In this document: positions 34,859 through 46,389 of the stretch, one piece after another | Numbering within the stretch: position 1 is the first letter of the stretch | How the letters are laid out: every line of letters begins with the position of its first letter | Assembly (NCBI GenBank): GCA_963383645.1 | Contig: OY726571.1 | Span: forward strand, 20,449,599 to 20,513,598 | DNA length: 64,000 bases | Reading direction: 5' to 3' | From: Muscardinus avellanarius | Lineage: Eukaryota > Chordata > Mammalia > Rodentia > Gliridae | Position numbers and translations under genes: made by a program | The notes under the pieces: model-generated | What the model was told of the DNA's origin: nothing | The model's input: only the letters and a program-made list of their open reading frames with translations | Database searches by the model: none

Positions 34859-35193
34859 AAACCTCCGCAAAATATGTTTTAAATGAGCAATTAAAATTCA
34901 GTGCCTCAGATGCATGGATAAGTAGCAAAATCTGAAGATATGTATGACACATTAGAAAAAAAAGGATAAATGAAAAACATGTTTTTAGAAGACTTGATTA
35001 GCTCTTCAACTGGGAGGTGTTTTCAGGAGAGTAGAATTATAAGCTTAGGTCCTAAAGCTAACTTTCAAATTATAAATCTTAATTTGAGCTTGTGATTCTT
35101 GCAAATTGAAGTGTACTGATTTTGGAACCTGCAAGTAAAGACTACCTCAAGTTCTTTTGTCACTTCACTGTTTTTTTTTTTTTTAAGAAAAAA

Positions 35194-35258
35194 AGGGAAA
35201 AGAAAGGAAAGGAAGAGAAAAGAAGAAAAAAGAAAAGAAATGAAAATAAAAGAAATGT
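35194..35258. repeat. AAAGG/AAAAG purine-rich tract
   Basis: An almost pure A/G run (gaaaagaaaggaaaggaagag...), preceded by T12 at 35171-35184. Confidence 0.85.
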
Positions 35259-35373
35259 AACAGCAGTAGTAAGGGATATTTGCACAAAATGATTTTGAAG
35301 CATTACCAGGATTATCTCCTTTTTTATCTACTCTTATTACTTACATGCTAAATATTTAAATTATAGTATTTTT

Positions 35374-35577
35374 TAAGCTGAGTGTGGAGGCTCACACTGT
35401 AATCCCAGTACTTGGGAGGCTGAGGCAGGAGAATCTTGGGTTGATGGCCAACCTCAGCAACTTAGTGAGGTCTTCAAAAATTTAGTGAGACCCTATTTCA
35501 AAACAAGAAATAAAAAGGACTGAGGGTATAGCTCAGAGTTAGAGTCCATCTAGTTTTAACCCCCGGTGCCATATATA
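35374..35577 (+). mobile_element. B1-dID SINE
   Basis: agctgagtgtggaggctcacactgtaatcccagtacttgggaggctgaggcagg ... aaggactgagggtatagctcagagttagagtc ... ttaacccccggtgcca. Confidence 0.9.
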
Positions 35578-35719
35578 TTTTTATGTACCAGCCAGCCACC
35601 ATCCTTTGTGCAGAATGTAAGAATTGGGAGCTGGCCTTCATAATATTTGCTCCTAGTCTATTGTCTAGTGTTTTCTGTGAGTTATCCACATTCTGTGAAT
35701 TATTGCAGAAGGCCCTAAC

Positions 35720-36010
35720 TGCCCTAGTCCCTGCCTTCTTTTCTCATGGCATCTCTGCTCCTATTTCCTTATTATTTATATTGGGAACACAGGTCTTCTT
35801 CCTTTCCATAAGCAAATCAAAATTATTCTTCTTCTAGAGCCTCAGAGTCTTTAATTAGACCTTGCTGAAATGTTATCTTCTCAGAAATCTGTTCTCTTAC
35901 CCTTACTAAAACCATCCATTTATTTTCATCCAGATAGACTGTTTCTTTTTCAGGATAGCACTTGCCATATCTGAAATTATTTTATATATTCATTTATGTA
36001 GCTGTAAAGA
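35720..36010 (+). mobile_element. L2 3' region
   Basis: 'ttctcatggcatctctgctcc', 'aaatgttatcttctcagaaatctg' and 'aggatagcacttgccatatctgaaattattttatatattcatttatgta' follow the L2 3' consensus order. Ancient, no frame. Confidence 0.65.
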
Positions 36011-38540
36011 TGCCATATAATGAAGCAGACATATAACATGAGAGATGTGTTACTTTAATTGATTATTGGTATGCAGTAGTTATTCACAGTGGAAACTAAG
36101 CTATGCTAATTCACCAAAAAGGGGTTCATCTGAGGGTTTTAATATGATTATGATGCATTTTGACATGTGTAGTAAATCAGAAAAAGCAATAACAGTTCAT
36201 GTCATAGAAGGATCACCTCCAAGTTATATAACTTGTTAATTAAAATAGGTTATATTGATAGTAATAGATTTGGATTTTATTAGTTGTATTGATAAAGACA
36301 AAACTACCACCTAATTAGTACTTATTTGGAATCTCTATATTTTTATTGTGTAACATTTTTATGAAACTTAGATCTATCTTACAAGAGAAAAACAGCAGAA
36401 TGCATAGACAAACGAGAAACTGTTATTGCTTACTTGGCATTATGGGGACAATAAAAATGTGAAAATGGGACCAATTTTGCATCAAAGAAAAGTTCAGCTG
36501 GTGAGGATGATCATTTCAGAGGTTGGTTGTCAAGTTTATAGATTACTCAAGCATTTGAATGAAGACTATTGCCTATTATTCTTCACCGTTGGACATTTTA
36601 TCACATATTGACATCTTCCTCAGTGTCTGGAGAAATGTATATTTTTTTTAAAGATACAAATTTTGCCACTCCATAAAACAGAAGAGAAAGTTTACAGAGA
36701 CGGTAACCATGATATGGAGAGATTTGACTAACATTCATCTTAAGGATATTCTGATAATTTATCTTCTTAAAGTTATCTCTGTTCCCAATTTCCTGCAAGA
36801 AATGAGGTGCCTAAGTTGAAAGGAGAATCAAAACCAAATCACTGCAAGTATCAAATACATTTTTTAAAAAATCAGATCAATGCAGCAATTCTGGGGAGAG
36901 ATAAAGAAGGGCACTAAGATGAGGAGAGAATACTTAAACAGGATTATGTGAGAGGCAGAGGGAGGGGTTGGGACAGGATGTGACAGAAAGACATCAGAAG
37001 ACCAGCAGCCGGCCCATCAAAGAGATCTGTTCTTGTTGGTAATATTAAAAGAGAAGCCTCTTAGAGGAGCGATTGCAGTTTCCATCAGAGGAGAACACCC
37101 TACTTCTACTTTTATCACGATAAATTACATCTTAAAGTGAGTATTTACATGAGCCACCTGAGGTACATTTATCTATCCTATTCTTCAAATAAGTAATAGT
37201 TTGATCTATGGCCTTCATGATAAAAGATGACTGTAATAAATTTATTGCACTATAAAGTATAGTCAAATGTAATTACAGACAGACAAGTCAGGAAATTGTC
37301 ATCATGTCCTTCAATAACTCCTCAAATCTTTTCCATAAAAAACCCATTTTGGAAATTAGTCAAGAGTGTCACACAATCATGCTGAGAAGGAAGTTCAATC
37401 TTGGGGCTGCTAGTACCAAAATAGATTGTAAACATATGTTCTCAAGTGTGGTTAGCATGAGCCAAAATCTGCTTGTGGAGTACAATGCTCATAGGATACC
37501 TTTTTTAAATGAGAAAAAAATATATACTAAAGCGATAATCTCAATACAATGGTCAACTTCTGGGTTCTGCTTAAAATTTAACTCTAAGGTAAGTACACAA
37601 AGATAAAAGAATCCTCTTAAGTTTTTTAAAATTCTATATAAATCAAAGCTCTTCATTATGAGCTTTTATTAAAAAGGAAGCATGAGAGTATTTTTCAGTT
37701 GAACTAATTGATGCCCAAAGCATCATGCCATCTTAATTCATTTTAAATCTCACAGAGTAGATCGAGAAAAGTTTTTATTAAAAAATACAAGATAAAAAGA
37801 GGAAAAGCAACAACGAGTAACATCCTATTGCCCAAAAACCTGGCTATTTTCATTCTATATCACTGGAACATTTGACGACATGAACTCAGATAAAATAATA
37901 AAATTGACCAATCCATTTATCTAATAGATTACCATATTTAACATAATAAAATGAAAAATTATCTGTATACATATTAACATACATATTACTATCAGAAAAT
38001 TTAATTTAACATATTTGAAAATGGGATTTTGTGGATCTTACATCTATAAAACAAAACTCTCAAGTAAGAATGTTTCTGTTTTTGAAGCCTCTGGATGGAA
38101 AGATTGGCTATCAAAATGCCACGAAAACTGATAGATTATTGGGAAACTTAGAAGTTGAACTTTTTCCCAGTTCATTCACCATATGTGCATAATAGGGGTA
38201 GAAGATATAAACAGGATGATTCTGGGAACCTGGGTGTAATCTTAATATTTAATTTTTATATTCTTCCTTGTATTTCAATTTTGAGGAAAGCAGTGCTACT
38301 CATCATGGAATTTCTATAGTAAGTTCTAACTCATGAAACAAAAATATACTGAGATAGCCTTTAAAATGTTAAAACTTTTTAAAAATAAATTTTAATTTTA
38401 GAACTGTGTTTGATGTACAAAAAAAATGTTAAGGCAGTACAGATTGCTCCGATACACTGGACATGTATTTCCCTTGTTACTGACATCATAGAGCCTCTTA
38501 CCAGGATGCATTAAGGGCATCCATGCTTTTTCTTGGCTCG
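36011..38540. other. Intronic sequence, no feature recognised
   Basis: 2.5 kb without SINE, L1 or LTR signature on either strand. A 100-codon plus-strand frame at 37304-37606 has no splice context and no similarity I recognise. Confidence 0.4.
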
Positions 38541-38651
38541 ACTATATATTCATTTCATCTATAAATAATCTTTGATTGCATATTTGCAGCTGCTTTGTTT
38601 ATACATCCATCTGTTGAAAGACACCCTGGATGCATCCTTTTTTTTAAAATT

Positions 38652-39190
38652 TCTCATCCTTATTTTATTTTATTTTTTTCTTTTAAAAATTATTTTATTG
38701 AATATAAATAGTATATATTTAAATTGTATTTGGTGCCCTTTCCCCCCTGCCCCCGTTTTACCTTCCCCCCTCCCGCCAATGGTTGTCTAGGTTAACCATG
38801 TCATATTCATAATTTTACGCATGTTCAGATGTAGACCCTCATTCATCAAGATCAGCCTTCCTCCTCTCCTATCTTTCCATTCAAACTTTGCTGATATTTC
38901 CCCTCCATTATCTGGAGTCCCACTGGTATCCTCTGTGTTTTCTAGTTTGGGCATATTGGAGGAAACATATGTACCTTCTCCTTCTGTGCTTGGCTGATCT
39001 CACTTAACATAATGTTCTCCAGGGCTTTCCATCTTCTTGCAAATGATATAATTTTGTTCTTCTTTATGACTGAATAGAATTCCATTGCATGTATTTCCCA
39101 AAGTTTTGCTATCCATTCATCTGTTGATGGAGATCTGGGTTGGTTCCATATTTTGGCTATTACAAATTGTGCTGCTATGAACATTTTGCG
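38652..39190 (-). mobile_element. L1 3' part of a SINE-L1 chimera
   Basis: On the minus strand the L1 starts at 'tgttcatagcagcacaatttg'. It encodes the last 80 residues of ORF2 (MFIAAQFVIAKIWNQPRSP ... FPPICPN) and carries the 3' UTR with its ggggg-rich stretch, ending in an impure A-rich tail at 38652-38700. The 80 residues differ from the copy at 49311-49553 at about six positions, so both belong to one subfamily. Confidence 0.93.
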
Positions 39191-39385
39191 GGTCTGGGGA
39201 TGGAACCCAGGGGCATTCGACTTCTGAGCTACTCTCCCTGCCCTATTTTTTATTCTTTATTTTGTAACTGGGTTTCACTAGTTGCAGAGGGCCTCACTAG
39301 TAGCTGAGGCTGTCTGCGAACTGTGATCCTCTGGTCTCAGCCTCCCAAATGCTGGGATTACAAGCATGTGCCACCATGCCCGGCT
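39191..39385 (-). mobile_element. B1-dID SINE forming the 5' part of the chimera
   Basis: A complete SINE from its 5' end (gccgggcatggtggcacatgc, minus strand) to its ID end (gggttccatccccagacccgc). It joins L1 directly with no A tail of its own beyond aaaa. One duplication surrounds SINE plus L1: 38629-38651 against 39386-39408, 22 of 23 matching (gatgcatcc, T run, aaaatt). Confidence 0.93.
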
Positions 39386-39435
39386 GATGCATCCATTTTT
39401 TTAAAATTGTGTTTGCTAGTTGTAGTTCTTGATTT

Positions 39436-39497
39436 TGTTTATGTGTTTGGTGCCTGCGATTGAACCCACAGGTATTCTACCTCTTAGCTACACCCAG
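39436..39497 (-). mobile_element. ID-half fragment of a SINE
   Basis: ggtgcctgcgattgaacccacaggtattctacctcttagctacaccc is the reversed right half only. Another SINE follows at once. Confidence 0.75.
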
Positions 39498-39699
39498 CTA
39501 AGGTCAGAGGATAGAACCCAGGGGCATTTGACCTTTGAACTATACCCCGTGCCCTATTTTTTATTCTTTATTTTGAAACAGGGTCTCAGTAAGTTGTGGA
39601 AGGCCTCACTAAATAACTAAAGCTGTCCATGAACTGCAATCCTCTAGTCTCAGCTGCCTGAATGCTGGGATTACAAGTGCGTGCATCACCACGCCCAAC
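39498..39699 (-). mobile_element. B1-dID SINE
   Basis: ggatagaacccaggggcatttgacctttgaactataccccgtgccc ... tttgaaacagggtctcagtaag ... tgctgggattacaagtgcgtgcatcaccacgccc. Confidence 0.9.
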
Positions 39700-40240
39700 T
39701 TTTTTAAATAAACTATTGGTAAATTGTACTGAGCTTCCTTTTGTATCCTCATCTGACATCTCTAGATCACTGAAAAGTTATCTGGTTAGATATTTTATCT
39801 AGCTTTAAATTTGTTTTCTTTTTGTTGGGTTTTAAAAGTTCTGTGTGTATTATTAATATAAGACATGTATAGATACATCTTTGCAAATACATTATACCAA
39901 TGTATGGCTTATTCTCTTATTATATTATACCAATGTATGGCTTATTCTCTTCGTGGTGATCTTTATAGGGTATAAACTTATGATTTGGATAACATTTTTT
40001 TTGTTGTTCATGGAGCTTGTTTCAGTGCTGAATCTAAATTGTTATCATAAAAAACAAGGGCACATGTTTTCTTTAATAATGTCTTCCTAACTGTATACAT
40101 AAATCTACTTAGAATTTCTCATTGCTTTCTTTTGCTACATCCTACAAATTTTGATGTTATGACCTTATTTTTTAACTCAATAAAATTTTGAATTTCTCTT
40201 GAGATTTCGCTTCCAACCAATGTGTGGTTTAATATTGTAA
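39700..40240 (-). mobile_element. Probable old L1 ORF2 remnant
   Basis: 'ttgttgggttttaaaagttctgtgtgtatt...agacatgtatagatacatctttgcaaatac' resembles the reversed ORF2 segment before the C-terminal domain. It is strongly decayed. Confidence 0.4.
39891..39951. repeat. 28-bp direct duplication, period 33
   Basis: attataccaatgtatggctt and the eight bases after it occur at 39891-39918 and 39924-39951 with no mismatch. Confidence 0.93.
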
Positions 40241-40243
40241 TAT

Positions 40244-40636
40244 TTAAACATGGTATTGGCATAAAATCAAATTCATAGAGCAATAGAATAGAATAGCAGA
40301 TTCAAAGACAAATCCATCCAGTTATCGCCAGCTGATCCTTGGCAAAAGTGCCAAAATCACATGTTGCAGAAAAGACAGGCTTTTCAACGAATGGCACCGG
40401 GAAAACAGGATATCCATATGCAGAAGAGTGAAGTTAGATTCGTATCTCTTACCCTGCACAAAAGTCAAATCTAACTCCAGATGGAACAGAGAAAAGGAAC
40501 TGGACTAGAAAATTACTAGTGAAAAACACAGAAAGAGTTTTCTAACATATAGTCTTCCTCAGTAAAGCCATAGGGCTCAGGAAGTAAAACCAAGAAATGA
40601 TGATGGCATCCAGGTTGAAATTTTTGAACATCAAAG
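40244..40636 (+). mobile_element. L1 ORF2 fragment
   Basis: 'catggtattggcataaaatc', 'cagctgatccttggcaaaagtgcc', 'ttcaacgaatggcaccgggaaaac' and 'ggatatccatatgcagaag' follow the ORF2 region upstream of the C-terminal domain. Frame broken. Confidence 0.88.
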
Positions 40637-40654
40637 AATCAAGAGTAGTCCATC

Positions 40655-40870
40655 TAGCTGGGCATTGTGGCACATGCTTGTATCCCAGCATTCGGGAGTC
40701 TGAGACAGGAGGATCAGGCTTTGAGGGCAGCCTCAGCTACTCCGTAAGGCCCTCTGCAACTTGGTGAGACCCTGTTTCAAGATAAAGAATAAAAGACAAT
40801 AGGGCTGGGGGTTTAGCTCAGAGGTAGAATGCCCCTGGAGTGTCTCCCCAGTACCACAGGAGAAAAAAAA
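40655..40870 (+). mobile_element. B1-dID SINE
   Basis: agctgggcattgtggcacatgc ... ctcagctactccgtaaggccctctgcaacttgg ... agggctgggggtttagctcagaggtagaatgcccctgg ... ccccagtaccac, then A-rich tail. The likely duplication is agtagtccat/agtcgtccat on either side. Confidence 0.93.
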
Positions 40871-41042
40871 AAGTCGTCCATATCTGTTTAATAGCTGCCA
40901 ACTTTCTTTTCTCTTTTACTGAAGGTGATTATCTCTCTGCTTGCTCATGTCAGGAAGGACAAATATATACTAAGAAAAACATCACTACCCATCTCTATTT
41001 TCTTTCTGTCTCTAACATACATACATACACCCACATGCTCTC

Positions 41043-41047
41043 ACACA

Positions 41048-41090
<43 letters not shown>

Positions 41091-41091
41091 T
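41043..41091. repeat. (CA)n microsatellite
   Basis: About 24 CA units, preceded by catacatacaccc variants. Confidence 0.97.
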
Positions 41092-41572
41092 TTCTCTTAG
41101 TAAACTATTTTTCAGATTTAACTTCTCACTACCAAGAACACCAATCCTATCTCTCCCGCATCAGTTATATGCAGATACATCTAAGATATAAAATATCAAC
41201 TCAAGAAATTTACTTCTAGTGAAAGACTAAAATGTTTTGAAACAGCTTTAATGTTTCTAGTTTATCACATGCTAATTATTTAAATTTTTGTTAATTTATG
41301 AAGAGATGATCTTAGTTGAGCAAACTGTCATCAGTAGAAAATTTTATTTCCAAACTCAATTACTCCCAAAGAAGCAACCAATAGAATTTATCTGAAATAA
41401 TTATTCCAAGAAACAGTAAAATACAATGTTCTACAACTCTTTCAAATTTTGTACATTTGCCTAATTGTATTCTAGGATCTAATTCCTCAATTTTCCATAC
41501 TCGTTCTCAAGTATAAAGCCCATGTACCTCCCCAGAAACCTTCCAATAACACTTTAAAAATTCATGATCAAG

Positions 41573-41788
41573 CAGGGTGTGGTGGTGCACGCTTTTATTC
41601 CCAGAATTTGGGAGGCTGAGACAGGAGGATTGCGGTTTGTGGATAGCCTCAGCTACTACTTAGTGAGGCCCTTTGCAACTAAGTGAGACCCTGTTTCAAA
41701 ATAAAGAATAAAAAATAGGACTGAGGGTGTAGCTCAGAAGTAGAATGCCACTGGGTTCAATCCCCAGTACTGCAAAAAAAAAAAAAAA
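41573..41788 (+). mobile_element. B1-dID SINE with A22 tail
   Basis: gcagggtgtggtggtgcacgc ... aaaataaagaataaaaaataggactgagggtgtagctcagaagtagaatgccactgggttcaatccccagtactgc, then a pure A run. Diverged duplication aaaaattcatgatcaa/aaaaatccacaatcaa. Confidence 0.93.
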
Positions 41789-41897
41789 AAAAAAATCCAC
41801 AATCAATTTCCTTATACCTGGGCTATAGTTAGATATAGAACGTACTTCAAGACTTATTTATTATTATCCAGTGTTGAAGTTAAGTAATAAAAGTTAT

Positions 41898-42244
41898 AAT
41901 GCTGTGATGGATTTGTGCAGGTGGTGGTCTGCAACATTAGGGTATTACAGGAAAAAATGGGGTTCTGGGGCTTTGCTCTTGGGGCTTATATATTGTTCCC
42001 CAACCCTTGTTCCGTCTTTTTTTTTTTTTTTTTTTTTTTGGTCTCTATGATGTGAGAGCAAAGCCTTGTGTTCTTCCTCTGCTTCTCACATAAATGCTTT
42101 GAGATCTAAAGTCCCTATCCTCACATGAACTGAACCCCAACTTTCCAAGAAAAAACTATAGAGAGTTAAGCAGATAAATCTTCCTTTCTCTAAGTTGCAT
42201 AGTCAGTTCTTGGATTGTAGCAGTGGGAATGCTGACTAAGACAA
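41898..42244 (+). mobile_element. Possible MaLR-type LTR
   Basis: The end 'agataaatcttcctttctctaagttgcatagtcagttcttggattgtagcagtgggaatgctgactaag' follows the MaLR 3' end plan (AATAAA-like signal, then tt-agttg...gactaa). A T23 run interrupts it at 42017-42039. The 5' boundary is uncertain. Confidence 0.45.
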
Positions 42245-43382
42245 CCTGTAATGGTGAATCGCAGCATTCACATCAATATCTTTCTCTAATTGACACTGGA
42301 TCTCTACTGACATTCTCAGTTTCTCTAAGGTCTTCACAAGCAATGGCTGATTTCTCTATTGTACTTTTTATACAATGTTCTGGATATGGGATAGAGGGCT
42401 TCTTGAGGATTACCAACAGGGCCTTCTAATCATTTCTAAAGTCATATTCTCTATGACTCCTTTTAAAATTTTTTATAGCTTGATTTTATGTTTTCTGGAA
42501 CTGCCTTTTTTCTGTTGAACTAACTACTCTCCCTAAATAGAATCTTATTTTGATTCACTTGTCTTTGCTTGTATTCCTTGAAAACTGACTTAATAAATAT
42601 TTTCCCTCCCAATTACTCTTGTCAAAATCCTGGGAAATTCTCTTCTGATGGCATTCAATCCTGATTTTCAGCTCCTTGATTTCCTCTTATTCAGTGGTTT
42701 TGTTCTTCATGTACCTCATCCATTCCTATGATCATACCTATTTTTTTAAAATAGTATTTGCTATTGATTTTGAAACGCAGTAAAAAAAAAAAAAAACCAA
42801 CACTCTATTCAGTCACCATCCCTGTATTTCCAAATTGGTCCTCCCATTATGCTAATTCCAAAAAATGTCTATGGTGCTCAATGTATCATTCTTATTACTT
42901 TTTTTATATTTTGCAATCTAGACTACAATTTAAATTAGGTAGGAGTTCCAATAGTCCCATAAGTTTGATCTTTTCTGGGTTGAAATGGCCAACTTTGTTT
43001 ACCCGAGCTGAAACCTGAACAAATGGAAACAATAAAGAGGTAATTTTATCGAGATCAGATTAAGGCCCTCAGGTAATATGAATGATTAAAGATGACATCT
43101 CTTATTCCAGCTGTTGTTTTAAAACATAGCACAAAGACTAGCCTCCAAGGACCATCGCAATGATTAAATATTTTAACATTTGGTTTCCTTGCTTCACAAA
43201 AAGGCACAGTAGAAGTATATAAAAGTGTATGCAATGATGATAAAACATCTCAAAAGAGATAAAATATTTTTAAAAAACACATAAAGAAATACAGGAAAAA
43301 TATTCAATGTATAATGTTGAGAAACAATAAAAGTTCTCATTTATAAAAAAAAATCAATAATCATAGAATACCCATCAGTAAA
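42245..43382. other. Intronic sequence, no certain feature
   Basis: A pyrimidine-rich 42250-42720 block could be old L2, but the match is not clear. Nothing else seen. Confidence 0.35.
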
Positions 43383-43389
43383 TGACTGC

Positions 43390-43398
<9 letters not shown>

Positions 43399-43430
<32 letters not shown>

Positions 43431-43612
43431 GTGGTACTGGAGTTCCTGGAAGCCCTTCTACCTCTGGGCTACACTCCCAGACCTATTTTATATTTTTATT
43501 TGGAAACAGGGCCTCCTAAGCCAGCGCGCGCGGCTGGCTTCGAACCTGCGCGATCCTCCTGTCTCCGCCTCCCAAGCGCGGGGATTACAAGCGTGCGCCA
43601 CCACGCCCGGCT
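43399..43612 (-). mobile_element. Youngest SINE in the window, 'ttccagg' subfamily
   Basis: T31 run, then ggtggtactggagttcctgg ... gggctacactcccagacc ... ggaaacagggcctcctaagc and a CpG-dense left half (agcgcgcgcggctgg, cgaacctgcgcgatcc, cccaagcgcggggatt, gcgtgcgccaccacgcccgg). A perfect 16-base duplication, tgactgctgccttttt, lies at 43383-43398 and 43613-43628. The unmutated CpGs, long tail and perfect duplication all indicate recent insertion. Confidence 0.97.
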
Positions 43613-43904
43613 TGACTGCTGCCTTTTTAAAGTTCTTTATTATTCTACCTCTGTATCTTCCTTTCTTTTCTTACTAGTTTAAATTTCATGGTAAATTATT
43701 TAAAATTCTTTTAAGCACATACCCACAACTCCCTGATGAGGAGCATTCTCCAGAGTATTTGTCTGGTTAAATCACACTTTTATTTGAGGTCAAATTTCTC
43801 CCTCCTGGGGCTCAGAGCCTATAAATCAGCATGTTTCTTTAGAGAAGCTCAGAACTTTGCCACAATTCTTGGTCTCTCACCTCAAGAGAAAGTTTGATGC
43901 TGTC

Positions 43905-43908
<4 letters not shown>

Positions 43909-43975
<67 letters not shown>

Positions 43976-44070
43976 CCTCTCCTTCCCTCCTTTCCCTCTC
44001 CCTCTTCTTCTCTCTTCCTCCCTCAATCCATCCCTCCCTCCCTCCCTCCCTCCCTCCCTCCCTCCATCTT
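43909..44070. repeat. Polypyrimidine tract: (CT)31, mixed C/T, then (CCCT)n
   Basis: Nearly pure pyrimidine on the plus strand for 160 bases, with few A. It starts as CT dinucleotides at 43909-43971, passes through ccttcccctctcc text, and ends as CCCT units around 44030-44063. It produces long spurious frames on both strands. Confidence 0.97.
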
Positions 44071-46000
44071 TCTTTCTCCCAGAAGAGTATCCTTGACTTC
44101 TCTTTCTCAAACTGTAAAGATTTCCTCTCCCACCCTTTCTCGGTTTATGACCATTTAGTATCTATTTCTAAAACAAATCCAAAGAAATAATAGATATTCT
44201 ATGAACTCAATCACCATAGTTACATTTACTCTTAGAATGAAAGTGGGTCTGGACGCAAAGATGTCTTTTAAAATCTTATTTTAAGAAACATATATTATAT
44301 ATACATACGTATGCATGCATATGTGTGTGTTTGTGTATATATGTGTATATATAAACATTTATTTTTATCAGGAAGACTTTCAACTCATATTAGCATGATT
44401 CAAGTCTCTTAATTTATAAGTAAAAAGCTCAGCATCAGGGATAATAAAGACACATAAGCAATGGAGGATCTGTGAGCCTAACAACAAAAAGGTAGAAAAG
44501 GTGATAATTATTTGTCAAAGAAAAAATATACTACATAAACTTCGTTTGCATGCTATTTAGTCATTTATCCATAATGCAAATATTCACTGAACTCCCACTA
44601 AGTGTAAGGAAGCATTCCGCAAATACTTGTTGAGTGAATAAATAAATAAATAGAGAGGAGTGGTGAATTCTACAATGTAGCGCAAAATCCAGAAAACTCT
44701 TAATAATTTTGTTAAATAATCCTAAAATTCTTCCAAATATAAAATTATTAACTACTAATGTGTATTTATAGACATAAAGAAGAATCTACCAGTAATTTCA
44801 GTACTATATCAATTACCACACTAGTTGAGAAATTTTGTTTACATTTTCTCTCATTTTAAAAACATAAAAATCAAGAGATTCTATGCTACATATTTATAAA
44901 CCCCATATTTCACAATGACACATAAATAATTTTATTTGATAATAAGTTACTGAGCACTTACCAGACCAAAAAATATGCATATGATTTAATATAAAAGTAA
45001 TATGCTTTTTATTTTCCTCTTTCTTAAAAAATAGCATACTTATAAATATGATCATACTGAGCATGTACTGGAAATAATTCACAAATAAAGAAAAAGTTTA
45101 AAAACTATGAAAAAAAAATCAGTGAAAATGCCTGAACTGAGTCATACATAAAATACAAACATGCAAACCATAATATTAAGATAGATAACAAAGCCTGAAT
45201 CAGTAACACATTTTTTATTGCAGCTTAATTCTGGAAATACTTTCATACTCTAAACACCCACCCCAACCACACTTATTTTTTTTTTACAAAAAAAACTGAG
45301 ATAATTGACTGGTCTTTGGCTAGAATGTATTTTCATATTCATCAGGAGACCCAATCTCAGCATGGTATTATGAGGCTGTAGTTGAGATGATATCCATGAA
45401 TAGCCCCATCTGCCCTCTTCAAAGATTCACTTCCAAATAAAATGTAAAAAAGCATTATTCGATATCCAATCGTGTTATTTCTTAAATAATAGTTAAAAAT
45501 TTTTAACCTAATCTCCAACTAGACACTAAAACTTAATGTCTGAACTTATCACCAGTTAACATTAATCCATCACAGTTAGGGAATATATAATATCGTCATC
45601 ACAGATGAGTTACAGGAAGACTGTTGCCTGGGGCAGAAGTATGTTGCAGATCTTTTAAATTATCCTGTTGCTAAAGTTGATTTCTGGATTCATAGCAGTG
45701 AGTTACAGAATACATTGCCACTATTTTTAGAAGTAACTATTGAGAAATGACTTTGATGAGACATTTTGAAGGGGGTGTACTAGCATTTTAAATCAATATA
45801 TATGCCTTATAATTCTTAAAAGTATTAACACATAAATACCTAAGTACAATATAATTTTCTGCACATATCTATATCATATGAATTCCCCAATATTTAAATC
45901 ACACTCCTCTTCTCTTAAAAGGTAGAGGAGTAAGTAACCATAAACACTTTAGAAGCAGGTATTCCAGCCAGTTTTCCAAAATGTAAACTTCTTAAGTAGC
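44071..46000. other. AT-rich intronic sequence
   Basis: No SINE for about 3 kb. There is a TATA/TGTG-rich patch at 44287-44353 and an AAAT run at 44638-44652. No exon candidate. Confidence 0.4.
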
Positions 46001-46389
46001 ATGTTAAGGCTAATTTATAAATTGATAGTTACTAGCTGTGATTTGGGGAAATAGTTTAGCTTCTCCATGCCAAATTTATCTGCCTTGGAAGTAGCAGCTG
46101 GTTTGGTCTTTCCCTGAAAAAGATCAAGAAATGTAGCTGGAAGAGCAGAAGGCTTGAGGGGCTTCTTGAAGGCTAATACTTCAAAGGACTGGCATGTTTC
46201 CAACAAGACATGAGAAAGAAGAAAATTTCAAGTCTCATCATCCTTCTGCATCTTTTCTTTAAAATTAAAATCATTCTATTACAGGGCTAGTTTCTAATAA
46301 TCTGTGTCAGGTGAACTAGGGAAACGGGAGAGGGATGGGTAATGGGCAAACAAACAAACAAACAAACAAATAAAACCTCACAAAACAGC

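Noticed and set aside
40801..40860. tRNA-like A and B box pattern in 'ggggtttagctcagaggtagaatgcccctgg...ccccagta'
   Set aside because: It is the ID-type half of B1-dID SINEs, repeated throughout the window; no complete tRNA fold or anticodon arm.
43857..44190. Ser/Leu- and Arg/Glu-rich frames on both strands
   Set aside because: Translation of the polypyrimidine tract.
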